From the NCBI GenBank assembly GCA_012934845.2, contig WNNJ02003027.1, positions 124,001 to 188,000 on the forward strand: a DNA stretch of 64,000 nucleotides, written 5' to 3'. A program made the translations under genes and the position numbers. Within the stretch, counting starts at the first letter, position 1. Every line of letters begins with the position of its first letter. This DNA is from Pomphorhynchus laevis. Lineage: Eukaryota > Acanthocephala > Palaeacanthocephala > Echinorhynchida > Pomphorhynchidae. The notes below the pieces were generated by a model. It was not told the DNA's origin. It did no database searches and saw only the letters and a list, made by a program, of their open reading frames with translations. Shown here in pieces: positions 23,092-34,100 of the stretch.

Positions 23092-23239
23092 AACTATCAA
23101 GTATAGTTAAACAACAACAAAATATTTTTATATTTTGCTAGTAACTACTAGCATCTTCAGAAAATTGTCTGAAGATGCTAGTAGTTAATAGCGAAATATC
23201 GAAATGATTTTTCTTGTCGTTCAACTATACCTGATAGTT
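23092..23239. mobile_element. 148 bp MITE-like hairpin
   Basis: Single foldback: AACTATCAAGTATAGTT at the left faces AACTATACCTGATAGTT at the right, and the middle folds on GAAGATGCTAGTAGTTA. It is inserted in PLE remains. No coding capacity. Confidence 0.6.
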
Positions 23240-23679
23240 CCTGGAAACAAAAAAATTTAAATAGAGATCAGGATGGATATATTTCAAATATTTTTAATAA
23301 ATATTAATATAATATATTATATTATATATTATATTATAAATTATATTATATTATGTTGTCGTTCAACTAAAAAAATTAATACAGATCATGATAAATATAT
23401 GAAACGTTAAAAAATTTTGGCTTTATAGTTTAAATTTATTTTGAATAATATTTTGTTGATTTATGCTTCTCCATTTAAAGAAATAGATAAATTCATCAAA
23501 CTTACTTAAAAATTAAAAAAGAAATAATGTCGTAGTTAATAATACATAGCTTCAGTATTTCTGACAGAGACTATATTACCGGGAAAACAACGTCCACAGT
23601 TCAAATATAACTTGTATGTAGACCGAATAAGATCAGGTTATTATTTTCCAGTAGAGATTGTTTTCCCTTATATATAAAA
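23240..23679. other. PLE-like UTR debris, no gene
   Basis: AT-rich. A stretch near 23,425-23,560 (AATAATATTTTGTTGATTTA onward) matches the antisense of the PLE C-terminal/3' UTR border of a second PLE subfamily, also seen at 22,600, 24,480 and 44,280. No gene. Confidence 0.45.
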
Positions 23680-25302
23680 ATATAATAATTAAATAATAAT
23701 TAAGAATAAAAAATTATAAAAGAGTATAAAAATTTACAAAATTTATTTTTATAAAGCAAACACTGAGCACACGAATAAAGAAAATTTATAAAGCAAAAAT
23801 TAAAAGGTTTAAACATATTTTTAAAGCATAAAAAGTTTAAATTTAAAACAAAGTCAAATTTTATATATTGACAACAGAGTCAACAGAGTCATCCGCAGAA
23901 TATATTCCGCTAAATGTCTTTCGTGAGTACAATTATATCACAATGTGCTCACAAGAATAGAGTTCAGTAAAAAAAGTAAATTGTAAAGCGTGAGTAATCG
24001 AAAATAAAATTTCTGCAACCTTTCCAATTTTGTAACTCGTTAATTGCAAATTCGATAATGACGACAACATTCTCGAGGAATTTTAAACTCGTTAGTAAAA
24101 AGGTTTTTATTTTAATGAACTTTTACTGTGTCATATAAACCTGTGAGATAATTTAAAAAATTTATTGCTCGTCATTCAAAGATTCTAAAAATTGTAAGTA
24201 AAGGTTGAATAATTATAAAGTTTATAAATATAAGAATTTGCAAGCTCAACATCAAATTTTGTATGAAAGATTTAAAAATACAAGTATTTGGAACTATCTT
24301 TAGACTGAATACGATCAGGTTATTATTTTCCAGTGGAGATTGTTTTCCCAGATATAAAACCTTTTATTAAAAATACTGAAGCTGTGTATTATTGATACCA
24401 CATTAATATTTCTGCTATTTTACAAATAAGGTTGATGAATTTTATTTCTATTTCTTAAAATGAAGAAGTAGAAATCAACAAAATATTATTAAAATATTAA
24501 ATTTACAAAAATATAAATCAACACAATACAATTAAAAATAAATTTAAACTTTGAAGCAGATAATTTTTATGGATAGTAAATAATATACTTTGTGTTAGAA
24601 TAAGGTACATCAGATAAACAAATTTCATCATAGGAAATACGTCATTAGCATGCATATGGCACCACTGCGATGTTCGGTAAAGAAATAAGGACCAATACCT
24701 GATAACATAGCATTCACTCTTAATGGCATCTATGTCTTATTCGGATTCATCGTATGTTATTTATTAGACAATTCATAGGAAATGCTTTTCATTTTAAATT
24801 TTTATTATATATTAAAATTATTTTTTAATGTATAAATCTTAATATTAAATATACTAAGTACAAAATACTTAATTATTCCACATTTGTTCTTTTGTACTTA
24901 CCAAATTTAAAAAAAGTAATATTTTTTAAAAAATTGTTACGTCGTTATTACTAACTTATAGTATAATCAGTAATTTAATGGCACAAGAATCATTTACTGC
25001 TTATATTTAAGACAATTGAGCATTGATATATTTGGCGAGTTCATTGAACAATTGATCATAGGAATCCTGTAAATCCCGCATTTGGAGTATAACAAGAATA
25101 AGACACCGTGTTTACGTATAACCAGAATATGTCATGATATTGGTTTTCTTAAAGTAGGGTAATATACGAATAGAACCTAACAAAAAAAATGTAAAATTTT
25201 ATTAAATTTCATCAACATATTTTGAAAAAGTAGAGTTATAATAATAAAGCTAGATTTTGTTATAAAATCTTTGGCAATCGGATTATATAATAAATAAGAA
25301 AT
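23680..25302. repeat. inverted duplication 1, left arm part A
   Basis: Matches 43,465-45,535 in inverted orientation with few differences. It contains 3' UTR sequence of a diverged PLE subfamily in plus orientation (24,480-24,790, with the conserved hairpin near 24,667-24,740). It ends at AATAAGAAAT (25,302), where the PLE insertion begins. In the other copy this is followed directly by ATTGCAAATAT. Confidence 0.85.
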
Positions 25303-25530
25303 TAAATCAGCTAACTGAGTCTACGTATTTAATGCAATTATAAAATAAACAAAATATATTAATGCTAAATCAAAATTTAATAATTAAATAATAAAATTAA
25401 TAATTGTTTTTAGATTTTCTATAATTTAAATTTTCTATAATTTAAATCAAGTTAAAAAAATGAAATTTAAAATAAACGTCATTTTTATGAATTGAGTAAT
25501 AAATAACAGACGTTGTATCAGAATAATAAT

Positions 25531-25612
25531 TAGAGGTCATCAGGAGGAACTGCTGTGCTATCAGGTTTCGGCCCCTAACTCCTCTACCCAACATAGCAGC
25601 GGGGCCAAATAC
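25531..25612 (-). other. conserved 3' UTR hairpin of the PLE (example copy)
   Basis: In sense direction (minus strand) the 3' UTR carries a helix of the form CTGCTATGTT facing AACATAGCAG (this copy has small changes, the copy at 60,447-60,520 is perfect). A ~29 nt loop includes GGCCGAAACCTGAT. GGCCCC just upstream can pair with GGGGCC in the loop, and AGTTAGGGG in the loop can pair with CCTCTAATT downstream, giving a possible pseudoknot. Related copies: 3,800-3,905, 24,667-24,740, 31,185-31,270, 32,340-32,446, 51,855-51,935, 56,005-56,080 and 60,447-60,520. The structural role is inferred. Confidence 0.5.
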
Positions 25613-25744
25613 ATGCTAATGATGTATTTCCTCTGAAATAACTATCTAGTATCTTATTCTAATACAAAGTATATTATTTATTATCTATCCATAAAAATTT
25701 GCCACTTAAGAGTTTAAATTAATTCTTTATATTATTGTGTTGAT

Positions 25745-27673
25745 TACGTTAAACTTGTATCGATGTATCGTAGAGAACGACGTTTAGAGATTGAACGACG
25801 GGAATTGTCTAAGGCGGAGTCGACACCGTGGATACTTAAGAAAGCTAACATTGGAACATATTCCAGGATTCAAATAGAAAATTGGAAATCACACTTCCAA
25901 TCTATTTTGCGCCATTCAATATTAGAAGACATGCCTGTACGTTTATCTTCAGTTTCATGCATAAATTCAATATACGGTTCAGATCCTCTGAATTTACCTT
26001 TTACGCCATTTGAAGTCGTAAGATCCCTATCAATCTTAAAAGATCATAAAGCTGCCGGGTTAGATCAATTATGCGTAGAACAGTTAAAGTCGACTATCGA
26101 TATTTTGATAGACTACTGGACAGAACTTTTCAATCTACTTCTTGCAGGTCATCCGTTTCCGATTTCGTGGCGCGACGGTGTAATTAAGATCCTGCATAAG
26201 GGCAAAGGTGACTATGATTCACTGGATTCGTACAGGGGGATTGCGATATTGAATCACAGTTATAAGTTATTGACTCATATAATGTATATGCGCCTTATTA
26301 AGTTTCGCGAGCATCTCTTACCTACGGAGCAGTATGGATTCCGCCCGAAAAGGTCAACGTCCGATGCAATAAAGCATGTCCGTGACGAAGTCACCAATTG
26401 TTTCGCTAATCGTAGACCGTTGTATGCTACTTTTGTTGACTTTGAGCGAGCATTTGACACAGTGAATCGTTCTTTGTTACTTGATAAACTTTCCACCAGA
26501 GTGTCCGTTAGTGGTCACTTTTTGTATCTTATTTATTCTGTGCTTCAGCCTAATCGCCTTAAAGTATCTGATGGTATCAACACCTCTGATTTCTTTTTTG
26601 CTAATCGCGGTGTTTTACAGGGAGATCCACTCAGCCCTATATTATTTTCCTTTTTTGTTATGGATTTGCCTATGCATCTTCGTCATGCATCGAATGAAGT
26701 CTCTTGTACCCTCTATGCCGACGATCTAGTAATATTAGCTAAAGATCTTTTATCCGCTCAAAGTGCGTTAGATGCTCTGTCATCCTATTGTTTATCAAAT
26801 CAGTTGACGGTGAATGTAAATAAATCGAAAGCCCTTAAATTTCGGTTAGGTGGACCTTTGCGTCGATGTGACATGCTGAGAATAGGCAATGTAGATTTAG
26901 AATTCTGCAATAGTTACAATTATTTGGGAGTATTACTTTCGTCGAAATGGTCATTTACTGAACACCTACATCGTAAATCCTCGAAGTTAGTTGTAGCAAC
27001 CTCTTATGCAAAAAACTTAGGTTCTTTATCTTTCTCAGGAGCCCTCCGGTATTTTCGAAGTATGTTGCTTCCCATAGTTTCATATGCTTTGCCAGTTATC
27101 TGGTCGGATTTAAGTCCCTTCAATTTTCAGCAGTTGGACAGGTGTCAATGGAGATTCGTGAAGCGAATTGTTGGAGTCTCACCAAAATGTTCTTCATCGG
27201 TTATAGCGATACTATCATCGTTAGAACCTTGCTCTAAATACATCTGCTCAACATTTAATCTTGAACACACTGCATCATTTACTACTAACCTGAACATGTT
27301 CTTTCGAAAGACGACGTCATTGGATTCTGAATTTTATCTTACTCCGGCATTCTTACAGACTAAATGGAGAGAACCCTGTGCAAGGAAAAGACCGCTGATC
27401 TGGAGAGCATCTGTCCATGGATATCACGATAAATTCTGCGCTATTAGAATTCCAGTACATGCACGGTGCTCTTTGTGCATTTGTGTTCTTTGCAAAAATG
27501 AATGCGCATCTAACCTGCATATCTTCACTTGCCCAATTTTGAAAAATATGTCACTATCCGATATTGACAGTAGGAGAAGATTTTGAAATACAATTTATAA
27601 AATTGATAAACTTTTGGTGTATTTATTTTGTTTACCCAGTACCGAAAGGTAAAGAGGTATAATAAATTCTCTC
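25745..27673 (+). mobile_element. 5'-truncated LINE inside the PLE
   Basis: A 1.93 kb non-LTR insertion in the 3' end of the PLE, bounded by a perfect 14 bp target duplication ATTATTGTGTTGAT (25,731-25,744 and 27,674-27,687). It begins within the coding region just before the RT and lacks the endonuclease, so it is 5'-truncated. The 3' end lies about 90 bp after the stop and shows no poly(A) run. Confidence 0.85.
25763..27586 (+). CDS. LINE reverse transcriptase (partial polyprotein)
   Basis: 607 codons without a break. RT motifs in order: WRDGVIKILHKGKGDYD and SYRGIAILN (about 136-163), YGFRPKRSTSDAI (191-203), motif A FVDFERAFDTVNR with D226, motif B RGVLQGDPLSPILFSFFV, motif C YADDLVILA with D320/D321, then YNYLGVLLSSKWSF in the thumb. 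A cysteine/histidine cluster, CSLCICVLC with H and C later, sits near the C-terminus (residues about 565-590). The relic at 36,340-37,860 is the same clade and keeps an APE endonuclease motif, so this LINE belongs to an APE-type clade. I cannot name it further. The start ATG is probably internal to the original frame. Confidence 0.85.
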   Translation: MYRRERRLEIERRELSKAESTPWILKKANIGTYSRIQIENWKSHFQSILRHSILEDMPVRLSSVSCINSIYGSDPLNLPFTPFEVVRSLSILKDHKAAGLDQLCVEQLKSTIDILIDYWTELFNLLLAGHPFPISWRDGVIKILHKGKGDYDSLDSYRGIAILNHSYKLLTHIMYMRLIKFREHLLPTEQYGFRPKRSTSDAIKHVRDEVTNCFANRRPLYATFVDFERAFDTVNRSLLLDKLSTRVSVSGHFLYLIYSVLQPNRLKVSDGINTSDFFFANRGVLQGDPLSPILFSFFVMDLPMHLRHASNEVSCTLYADDLVILAKDLLSAQSALDALSSYCLSNQLTVNVNKSKALKFRLGGPLRRCDMLRIGNVDLEFCNSYNYLGVLLSSKWSFTEHLHRKSSKLVVATSYAKNLGSLSFSGALRYFRSMLLPIVSYALPVIWSDLSPFNFQQLDRCQWRFVKRIVGVSPKCSSSVIAILSSLEPCSKYICSTFNLEHTASFTTNLNMFFRKTTSLDSEFYLTPAFLQTKWREPCARKRPLIWRASVHGYHDKFCAIRIPVHARCSLCICVLCKNECASNLHIFTCPILKNMSLSDIDSRRRF

Positions 27674-30088
27674 ATTATTGTGTTGATTTATATATTTTAC
27701 TATTTTCTGCTTGATGTTATTTTTATAGTAACCTAGTTTAAAATATGTATCTATTAAATTATTTAAATGATTTTGAAGAAAGCCAATATCATTACATATT
27801 GTTGCAATTCTTAAAATTTCATTATTTAATGTATTATATTTTATATTATATGGTATGCATGAATGCTCATGCAAAAATATGTTTCTTGTAAATTTAAATA
27901 TGTCATCTTTACGATATAAATTAATAGTAGTTTTAGTTAATGTTAATTTAATGTTCATATCTAGATATACACCTTCTTTATCATTAATATTGGTTTTGTT
28001 AAGAATAAGGCTTTCTGGATAAATGTGCTCACTAATTGAATAAAAATTATTAGAATTAAATACACATATATCATCAATGTATCGAAACATATATTTCATA
28101 TATTTATATTGTTTAGATTTAGTTTTTACACAGTTATGAACAAATTCATATTCTATAAAGCTTAAAAACAAGTCAGCTATAATTGGGCTACTATTACCAC
28201 CCATTGGAACACCTTTTACTTGTCTAAATATAGATGTCCCTACTTTTAAATAATTTTGATTTATCAAAATATTTAAGGATTCTATTAATTCAATTTTATC
28301 CATATATTTATATTTATTTGATGGTTTAATTTTTGTTAGATAGGCGTTATAATTATTATAACATATATATGTATATCTTTTTCCGAATATAAGATTAATT
28401 AATTTTACTAACGCTTCTTTAATATCTACTAAATCTAGATTTGTATAAAGCGTACTAAAATCGTATGTATTTATATTTTGAAAATTTATTCCTTTTGTCT
28501 GTTCTAAAAATTCTTTTGTAGAATTAATACTGAAATAGTGTTTTATACCAGTATTAATTTCGATTACCTTGCAATATTTTTTAAAGTGTGCTTTAATTAC
28601 TTTAAGTATTTTATTCATATAGACAGAAAGTGGTTTTAATGTACATTTAAACGCACTACATATGAACCTAGGTTTTATTGGATTTTTATGTAATTTTGGA
28701 TTCCAATATAATATAGGTATAGTTTTATTATCTAATTCAACCTTTATACCCTTTTTATCCATTATAGAACAGTGACTTGTAATAATTGTTTCTAAACTCA
28801 ACTCACTACGTTCATATGTTGGATTTACATTTAAATCATTAGAATTAACCTCTTTCATTAGTATATCATAATAAAGCTTTTTGCATATGAAGACAAAGTT
28901 ATTACTAGCTTTATCAATAGTTGTTATTATATAGTTATCCTTTAATTTAGTAAGTTCTTTATACATATCTTTATTAATTTTATCTTTCCTTTTATAATTG
29001 TTTGTTATTTTCATTTTATTTTTAATTTTATCAAATATATAATCTTTCCAAATTTTTATCTTAGATATATTCGAGCTTTCACTATTAATCAGCTTACTAA
29101 AGTAATCATTTAAGTTATTATATAACGAATTGTAAATTTTATTTTTGTCGTTGTTATTATTTAATCTATATTTATACCCTTTTGATAGCAGCTTTCTTAA
29201 TTCACAATTTTCAATTAATTCTAGATTATGGGTACATATATGTTCATTTATTTTATCAAAACTAAGACTTTTACAATTGCATTCTGTTTCCATTATGTTT
29301 CTAATATTATCGTTACATATTGATTTTAATTCTTTATTATAATTACAAATTTTTCGTCCTAATGGTGGTAGGAGTTTATACCTTATTTTAGGAATATATT
29401 TACTTAAATCTGACCCTATTATTTCTTTACTTTTAGAATTATTTAAAAGTCCGGCTATATTTATGTTATCTATACATTTATTAATGAAGTTTATGGTTAA
29501 TGTATATTTTCTATTGTTATTATTTACATTTATTGTACGATTATAGTATTTTGTATTACAATAACTGTCTATTATACAACTTAGCCTATCATAGTCGTTA
29601 ATTAATTTTTGATTTATTGAACATATGATATCTTTAGAAAAACTTCTTATATTTACATAAAGATCTTTTAGCTTATTATCACTTAAAAGTTGTTTTAATA
29701 TTTCTAATTGTTCATTTATATACATATCTTTTTTAATATTTTTAACTCTATTTTTCCTATTCCTTTTATCACCATGACTTCTTGGTTTGCGTTTAACCGG
29801 ATTATTATAATATAGTTGTTTATTATGTATTATACTACTTCTGCCAATTCCTTGTACCACGTCATTCAATCCTAATGGGTACATGGAATTAAGCGTTTTA
29901 ATCCAAAAATCTTCTTTTTCTAATAGTTTTTGATTTAATATTGAAATGTTTTCTTCGATAATATGTTCTAAAATAAATAATTTACAGTTTTTAATATCAT
30001 GTCCTATTAATCTCATATGTTTATGAAATATAGTTTGACTATTATGCTGTATATTATATATGTGTTGCCTAAACCTAGTTTTTAACAT
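27632..30088 (-). CDS. PLE protein: rest of GIY-YIG plus reverse transcriptase
   Basis: 818-codon frame. Residues 1-76 complete the GIY-YIG nuclease begun in the overlapping upstream frame: FRQH, an EHII helix, KEDFWIKTLNSMYPLGLND with the family's E and N. The long middle part is PLE-typical, with TTIDKASNNFVFICKKLYYD (about 389-408) and YWNPKLHKNPIKPRFICS (461-478). RT catalytic motifs: A TYDFSTLYTNLD with D543, B FRQVKGVPMGGNSSPIIADL, C FRYIDDICVF with D672/D673. The thumb ends in IKQKIVKYINQHNN near 805. The last ~13 residues and the stop come from the nested LINE and its duplicated target. PLE RTs prime at DNA ends or nicks made by their own nuclease. Uninterrupted over ~2.4 kb, so young. 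Confidence 0.9.
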   Translation of the reverse strand: MLKTRFRQHIYNIQHNSQTIFHKHMRLIGHDIKNCKLFILEHIIEENISILNQKLLEKEDFWIKTLNSMYPLGLNDVVQGIGRSSIIHNKQLYYNNPVKRKPRSHGDKRNRKNRVKNIKKDMYINEQLEILKQLLSDNKLKDLYVNIRSFSKDIICSINQKLINDYDRLSCIIDSYCNTKYYNRTINVNNNNRKYTLTINFINKCIDNINIAGLLNNSKSKEIIGSDLSKYIPKIRYKLLPPLGRKICNYNKELKSICNDNIRNIMETECNCKSLSFDKINEHICTHNLELIENCELRKLLSKGYKYRLNNNNDKNKIYNSLYNNLNDYFSKLINSESSNISKIKIWKDYIFDKIKNKMKITNNYKRKDKINKDMYKELTKLKDNYIITTIDKASNNFVFICKKLYYDILMKEVNSNDLNVNPTYERSELSLETIITSHCSIMDKKGIKVELDNKTIPILYWNPKLHKNPIKPRFICSAFKCTLKPLSVYMNKILKVIKAHFKKYCKVIEINTGIKHYFSINSTKEFLEQTKGINFQNINTYDFSTLYTNLDLVDIKEALVKLINLIFGKRYTYICYNNYNAYLTKIKPSNKYKYMDKIELIESLNILINQNYLKVGTSIFRQVKGVPMGGNSSPIIADLFLSFIEYEFVHNCVKTKSKQYKYMKYMFRYIDDICVFNSNNFYSISEHIYPESLILNKTNINDKEGVYLDMNIKLTLTKTTINLYRKDDIFKFTRNIFLHEHSCIPYNIKYNTLNNEILRIATICNDIGFLQNHLNNLIDTYFKLGYYKNNIKQKIVKYINQHNNERIYYTSLPFGTG

Positions 30089-30326
30089 TTGATGTTTTTC
30101 CTATATATTGCAATCCACATGTACATTGTATAAGATACACTACACCTGCGGTATTGCAGTTACAATTATTATTAATATTTAATGAAAAACATTTGTTTGT
30201 CGTATTACTTACGATACAATTATTATTTATAACATCACAAACTATACAATTTTTTCTGTTACATTTAAAAGATCTAAAATTGAAATCATTAGTACTTACG
30301 TATTTTTCCAATATGGTTGAGTACAT
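30075..30326 (-). CDS. PLE N-terminal zinc finger and GIY-YIG start
   Basis: 83 codons beginning at an ATG at 30,326. A cysteine-rich region (FKCNRKNCIVC, then further Cys including CNCNTAG) precedes the nuclease signature GVVYLIQCTCGLQYIGKTSN, the GIY and YIG motifs of this endonuclease family. The frame stops at 30,075, and the domain continues in the overlapping next frame from 30,088 (TRFRQH). Either a frameshift is used in expression or this copy is damaged. One copy cannot decide. A finger joined to an N-terminal GIY-YIG fits Naiad/Chlamys-type PLEs. Confidence 0.8.
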   Translation of the reverse strand: MYSTILEKYVSTNDFNFRSFKCNRKNCIVCDVINNNCIVSNTTNKCFSLNINNNCNCNTAGVVYLIQCTCGLQYIGKTSNVKN

Positions 30327-30545
30327 GTAACTTTTAAGTCATAATTTTTAACGTTGCTTTTTCGGTGTCGCCACCTAGTTTAGTTGACTCAGACTAAACT
30401 TACAACGGGCCATCCAGCAGCATCTGACAGGGGGCTGCCCTGCTTAAGGCGGTTGCAGGCTGGAACAAGATCTATAAAGATCTACCACCTTCACTCCACG
30501 CGCTACGCGACCTAGCTATTGGCCAATATATTGCAAATATAATAT
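30327..30545 (-). other. PLE leader region, GC-richer
   Basis: 5' UTR of the PLE, visibly richer in G+C than the rest of the element. It contains a perfect hairpin near 30,375-30,398 (AGTTTAGT facing ACTAAACT with loop CTGAGTCA). The loop shares CTGAGTC with the 3' terminal motif. It ends at about 30,545, next to the target sequence ATTGCAAATATAAT, which is present twice here. Confidence 0.55.
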
Positions 30546-30557
30546 TGCAAATATAAT

Positions 30558-32113
30558 ATAAAGTACCATCAAAATAAGTCAGGGTGTCTGTCAATTTCAA
30601 TACATAAAAATAAATTCGTTAGTATTTTTACAAAGAAAAAATCACTGGATAAGCAGATAAGTTCATGTGTATGTGAATTTTATGCTGTTCAGGTTATATT
30701 CTTACAGCATAAATCTAAATCATCAGTGCTAATGCTTACATATCTTATCACTCTCTAATAAACACCAATTGCTGTGAGAAGTACACTCGAATATGTACAA
30801 TATGGAACGACAAGACATACTACAGCATACACACTCCGAAAACCTAGTATAATTAGAAATTTGTATTCCCCGATATTCGTCGTGATATTCATTTAGTAAT
30901 ACACATCAAATTATTGATGGTTTATCTGCATGTGGTTGTCTACAGTTAGTCTGGACAATACAGGTGTTAAATACAATTTAAAGTCCAACAATATTTTGCT
31001 TAATAGGACGGACATCTTAAGTGACGCTAGCATCATAGTCATAAGATACGAAGTAACTCGACAAAAAAGTTGGAATTAAATATTAATCTCTACTTTTAAG
31101 TTCAAATTTTTAAACGGATGTAGTTTAATCCATATTTCAACACTGGGGCTGAAATGAGGATTACGCTATACAATCAAATTGCATCAGAATGCAACAAATA
31201 CATCATTATCATGTATTTGGTTCCATTGCGCTGTTGCATTGACGAATATAGTCCGAAATCTAATACCATAGCAGCTCGTCCAAATGATCTCGAATCTTAG
31301 CTCTGATATATCTTGTTTATTATTTATTAATCAGTTTATAAAAATATTGAGTTATAAACTTGACCCTTAAGAAATTCTAAATTATAGAAAATCTTAAGAT
31401 TTTATAATCATATTATAATAATATGATTTTAAATCATTATATTGAATTATAATTTTATCTTATTTTTTATAATTATATATAAAAATTATTATCTTATAAA
31501 AATATGGAATATAGAAAATCTTAAGATTTTATAATCATATTATAATAATATGAGTTTATTTTATTATATTAAATTATAATTTTATCTTATTTGTTGTTCT
31601 ACGTGTACTATTTTGATAACTAGGAACTAATGGGTACCGTTTAAATCAACTGATTTTGTGGTTAATTTCAATGCTACATCTTACATCTTCTGTCACCACA
31701 TTTTCTAAGATTAGACCTTTAAATACGGATAAGAAAGTAAGTGGGAATATTGATATAGCATTATAATTATTTTTTCAATTTGTAATTATATAGAATGCGT
31801 AACTCGGTTAGCCGATTTGATTTATACATTTATTTAAATTCTTAGTCATATTTTAAACTGAGACAAAATCTAAGTTAACTAATCTGAATTAGTGAAAATA
31901 GAAAATCTTAAGATTTTAATAATTTAGGTTCATATTTTTACATATTTATTTGAATTTTTACAAAAATTTTTACTTAGTAAAAATTACCAAGTTAACCTAA
32001 ATTATCAAGACCCTGACTAACATTATCATTTTATTTAGTTTTGACTCTTTAAAAATTCAAAATTATAGAAAATCTCAAGGTTAATAATCTTTTCAAACCG
32101 TAAGCGTAAATTT
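30558..32113. repeat. inverted duplication 1, left arm part B
   Basis: Matches 41,900-43,448 in inverted orientation, nearly identical. It includes a further diverged PLE 3' UTR copy in plus orientation (31,140-31,340, with hairpin sequence near 31,185-31,270). Part A and part B are contiguous in the other copy, so the PLE between them here is an insertion. No gene inside. Confidence 0.85.
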
Positions 32114-34100
32114 GTCTACAAATCAAATCAGCTAACTGAGTCTACGCATATAATATAATTATAAAATAAACAAAACATAATAATGCTAAATCAAAATTTA
32201 ATAATTAAATAATAAAATTAATAATTGTTTTTAGATTTTTTATAATTTAAATCAAGTTAAAATAAAAAATTTAAATTTAAAATAAACGTCATTTTTATGA
32301 ATTGACTAATAAATAACAGACGTTGTATCAGAATAAGGATTAGAGGTCATCAGGAGGAACTGCTATGCTATCATGGTTTCGGCCCCTAACTCCTCTACCC
32401 AACATAGCAGCGGGGCCAAATACATGCTAATGATGTATTTCCTCTGATAAAACTATCTAGTATCTTATTCTAATACAAAGTATATTATTTATTATCCATC
32501 CATAAAAATTTGCCACCTAAGAGTGGTTAAGAATAATTGTCTTAAAGTTTGGTGTATAACAAATATATTTTTTTTATAAAATTGCATAAAAATTTATAAC
32601 ACTACGATATGTAGTGTTAGGCCCCTGTTCCTCGACGCAACATAGCAGCGGGGCCAAATACGTGCTAAGGACGTATTTACTCTGATGAAATTTGATTATA
32701 AAGTATCTTATTCTAATACAAAGTATATTATTTATTATCCATCCATAAAAATTTGCCACTTAAATTTATTCTTTATATTATTGTGTTGATTTATATATTT
32801 TACTATTTTCTGCTTGATGTTATTTTTATAGTAACCTAGTTTAAAATATGTATCTATTAAATTATTTAAATGATTTTTAAGAAAGCCAATATCATTACAA
32901 ATTGTTGCAATTCTTAAAATTTCATTATTTAATGTATTATATTTTATATTATATGGTATGCATGAATGCTCATGCAAAAATATGTTTCTTGTAAATTTAA
33001 ATATGTCATCTTTACGATATAAATTAATAGTAGTTTTAGTTAATGTTAATTTAATGTTCATATCTAGATATACACCTTCTTTATCATTAATATTGGTTTT
33101 GTTAAGAATAAGGCTTTCTGGATAAATGTGCTCACTAATTGAATAAAAATTATTAGAATTAAATACACATATATCATAAATATATGGTTTTATAAGAACC
33201 TAGTTTAAAATATGCATCTATTAAATTATTTGCATGAATGCTCATGCAAAAATATGTTTTTTGTAAATTAATTATTTTATTAATAATTAATATATTAATT
33301 AATAGATTAATTAATAGATTAATTAATTAATTAAATCTAGATGCATTTTTCTAATGCATCTAGATTTATACAAATCTAGATAAATCTAGATTTGTATAAA
33401 GCGTACTAAACTCGTATTTATATATATTATAATTTCCTGTTTGATTTTATATAAGTTAAAGTAATTAATAATTAAACAATAATAAATAAATAATTATTTC
33501 TGATTGCCTCTTTTAACAGGAGGCAACCTCTTTCTAACGCTTCTTTAATATCTACTAAATCTTGATTTGTATAAAGAGTACTAAACTCGTACGTACTTTA
33601 ATCACGTATTTAAATACGTGATTATCGTATTTATAAGTCGTTCGTAGTTATATTATATCGTAAAATCGTACGTATTTATATTCTGAAAATTTATTCCTTT
33701 TATCTGTTCTAAAAATTCTTTTGTAGAATTAATACTGAAATAGTGTTTTATACCAGTATTAATTTCGATTACCTTGCAATATTTTTTGAAGTGTGCTTTA
33801 ATTACTTTAAGTATTTTATTCATATAGACAGAAAGTGGTTTTAATGTACATTTAAACGCACTACATATGAACCTAGGTTTTATTGGATTTTATGTAATTT
33901 TGGATTCCAATATAATATAGGTATAGTTTTATTATCTGATTCATTTTAGTCTATTTTTCTTATTTAACCGGATGTTTATAATATAGTTGTTTATTATGAA
34001 TTATACTACTTCTCCCACTTTGTGTACCACGTCATGCAATCCTAATGGGTACATGGAATTAAGCGTTTTAATCCATGGAATTAAGCGTCTTTAGTACTTA
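32114..34100 (-). mobile_element. rearranged PLE copy
   Basis: Minus-strand PLE remains. The terminal motif AGCTAACTGAGTCTACG is near 32,130, a 3' UTR with the hairpin follows, and part of the UTR recurs (32,600-32,760). The C-terminal RT frame covers 32,735-33,061 (MNIKLTLTKTTINLYRKDD to QKIVKYINQHNN). After an AT-rich palindromic stretch (33,260-33,420) come pieces of the central region (33,530-33,950, the part before RT motif A) and of the N-terminal region (33,965-34,090). Motifs A to C are lost. Several deletions and small inversions. Confidence 0.75.

Larger units (their letters stand above)
25303..30545 (-). mobile_element. near-complete Naiad-type Penelope-like element
   Basis: PLE on the minus strand, about 3.3 kb once the nested LINE is removed. 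Order 5' to 3': GC-richer leader (30,327-30,545), cysteine-rich finger plus GIY-YIG endonuclease, RT, and a 3' UTR with a conserved hairpin ending in the AGCTAACTGAGTCTACG motif near 25,306. The nuclease is N-terminal to the RT, the permuted arrangement known for Chlamys/Naiad-type PLEs and opposite to classical Penelope. The insertion borders are confirmed by the empty site in the inverted duplicate at 43,445-43,480. Coding lies in two frames that overlap near 30,080, and the LINE cuts the last codons. Confidence 0.85.

Noticed and set aside
25531-25612. Hammerhead or HDV-like ribozyme in the PLE 3' UTR
   Set aside because: GAAAC and CTGATGA both occur, but the stems needed around a hammerhead core do not form. 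The helix order partly recalls HDV-type ribozymes, yet no P3 helix can be drawn.
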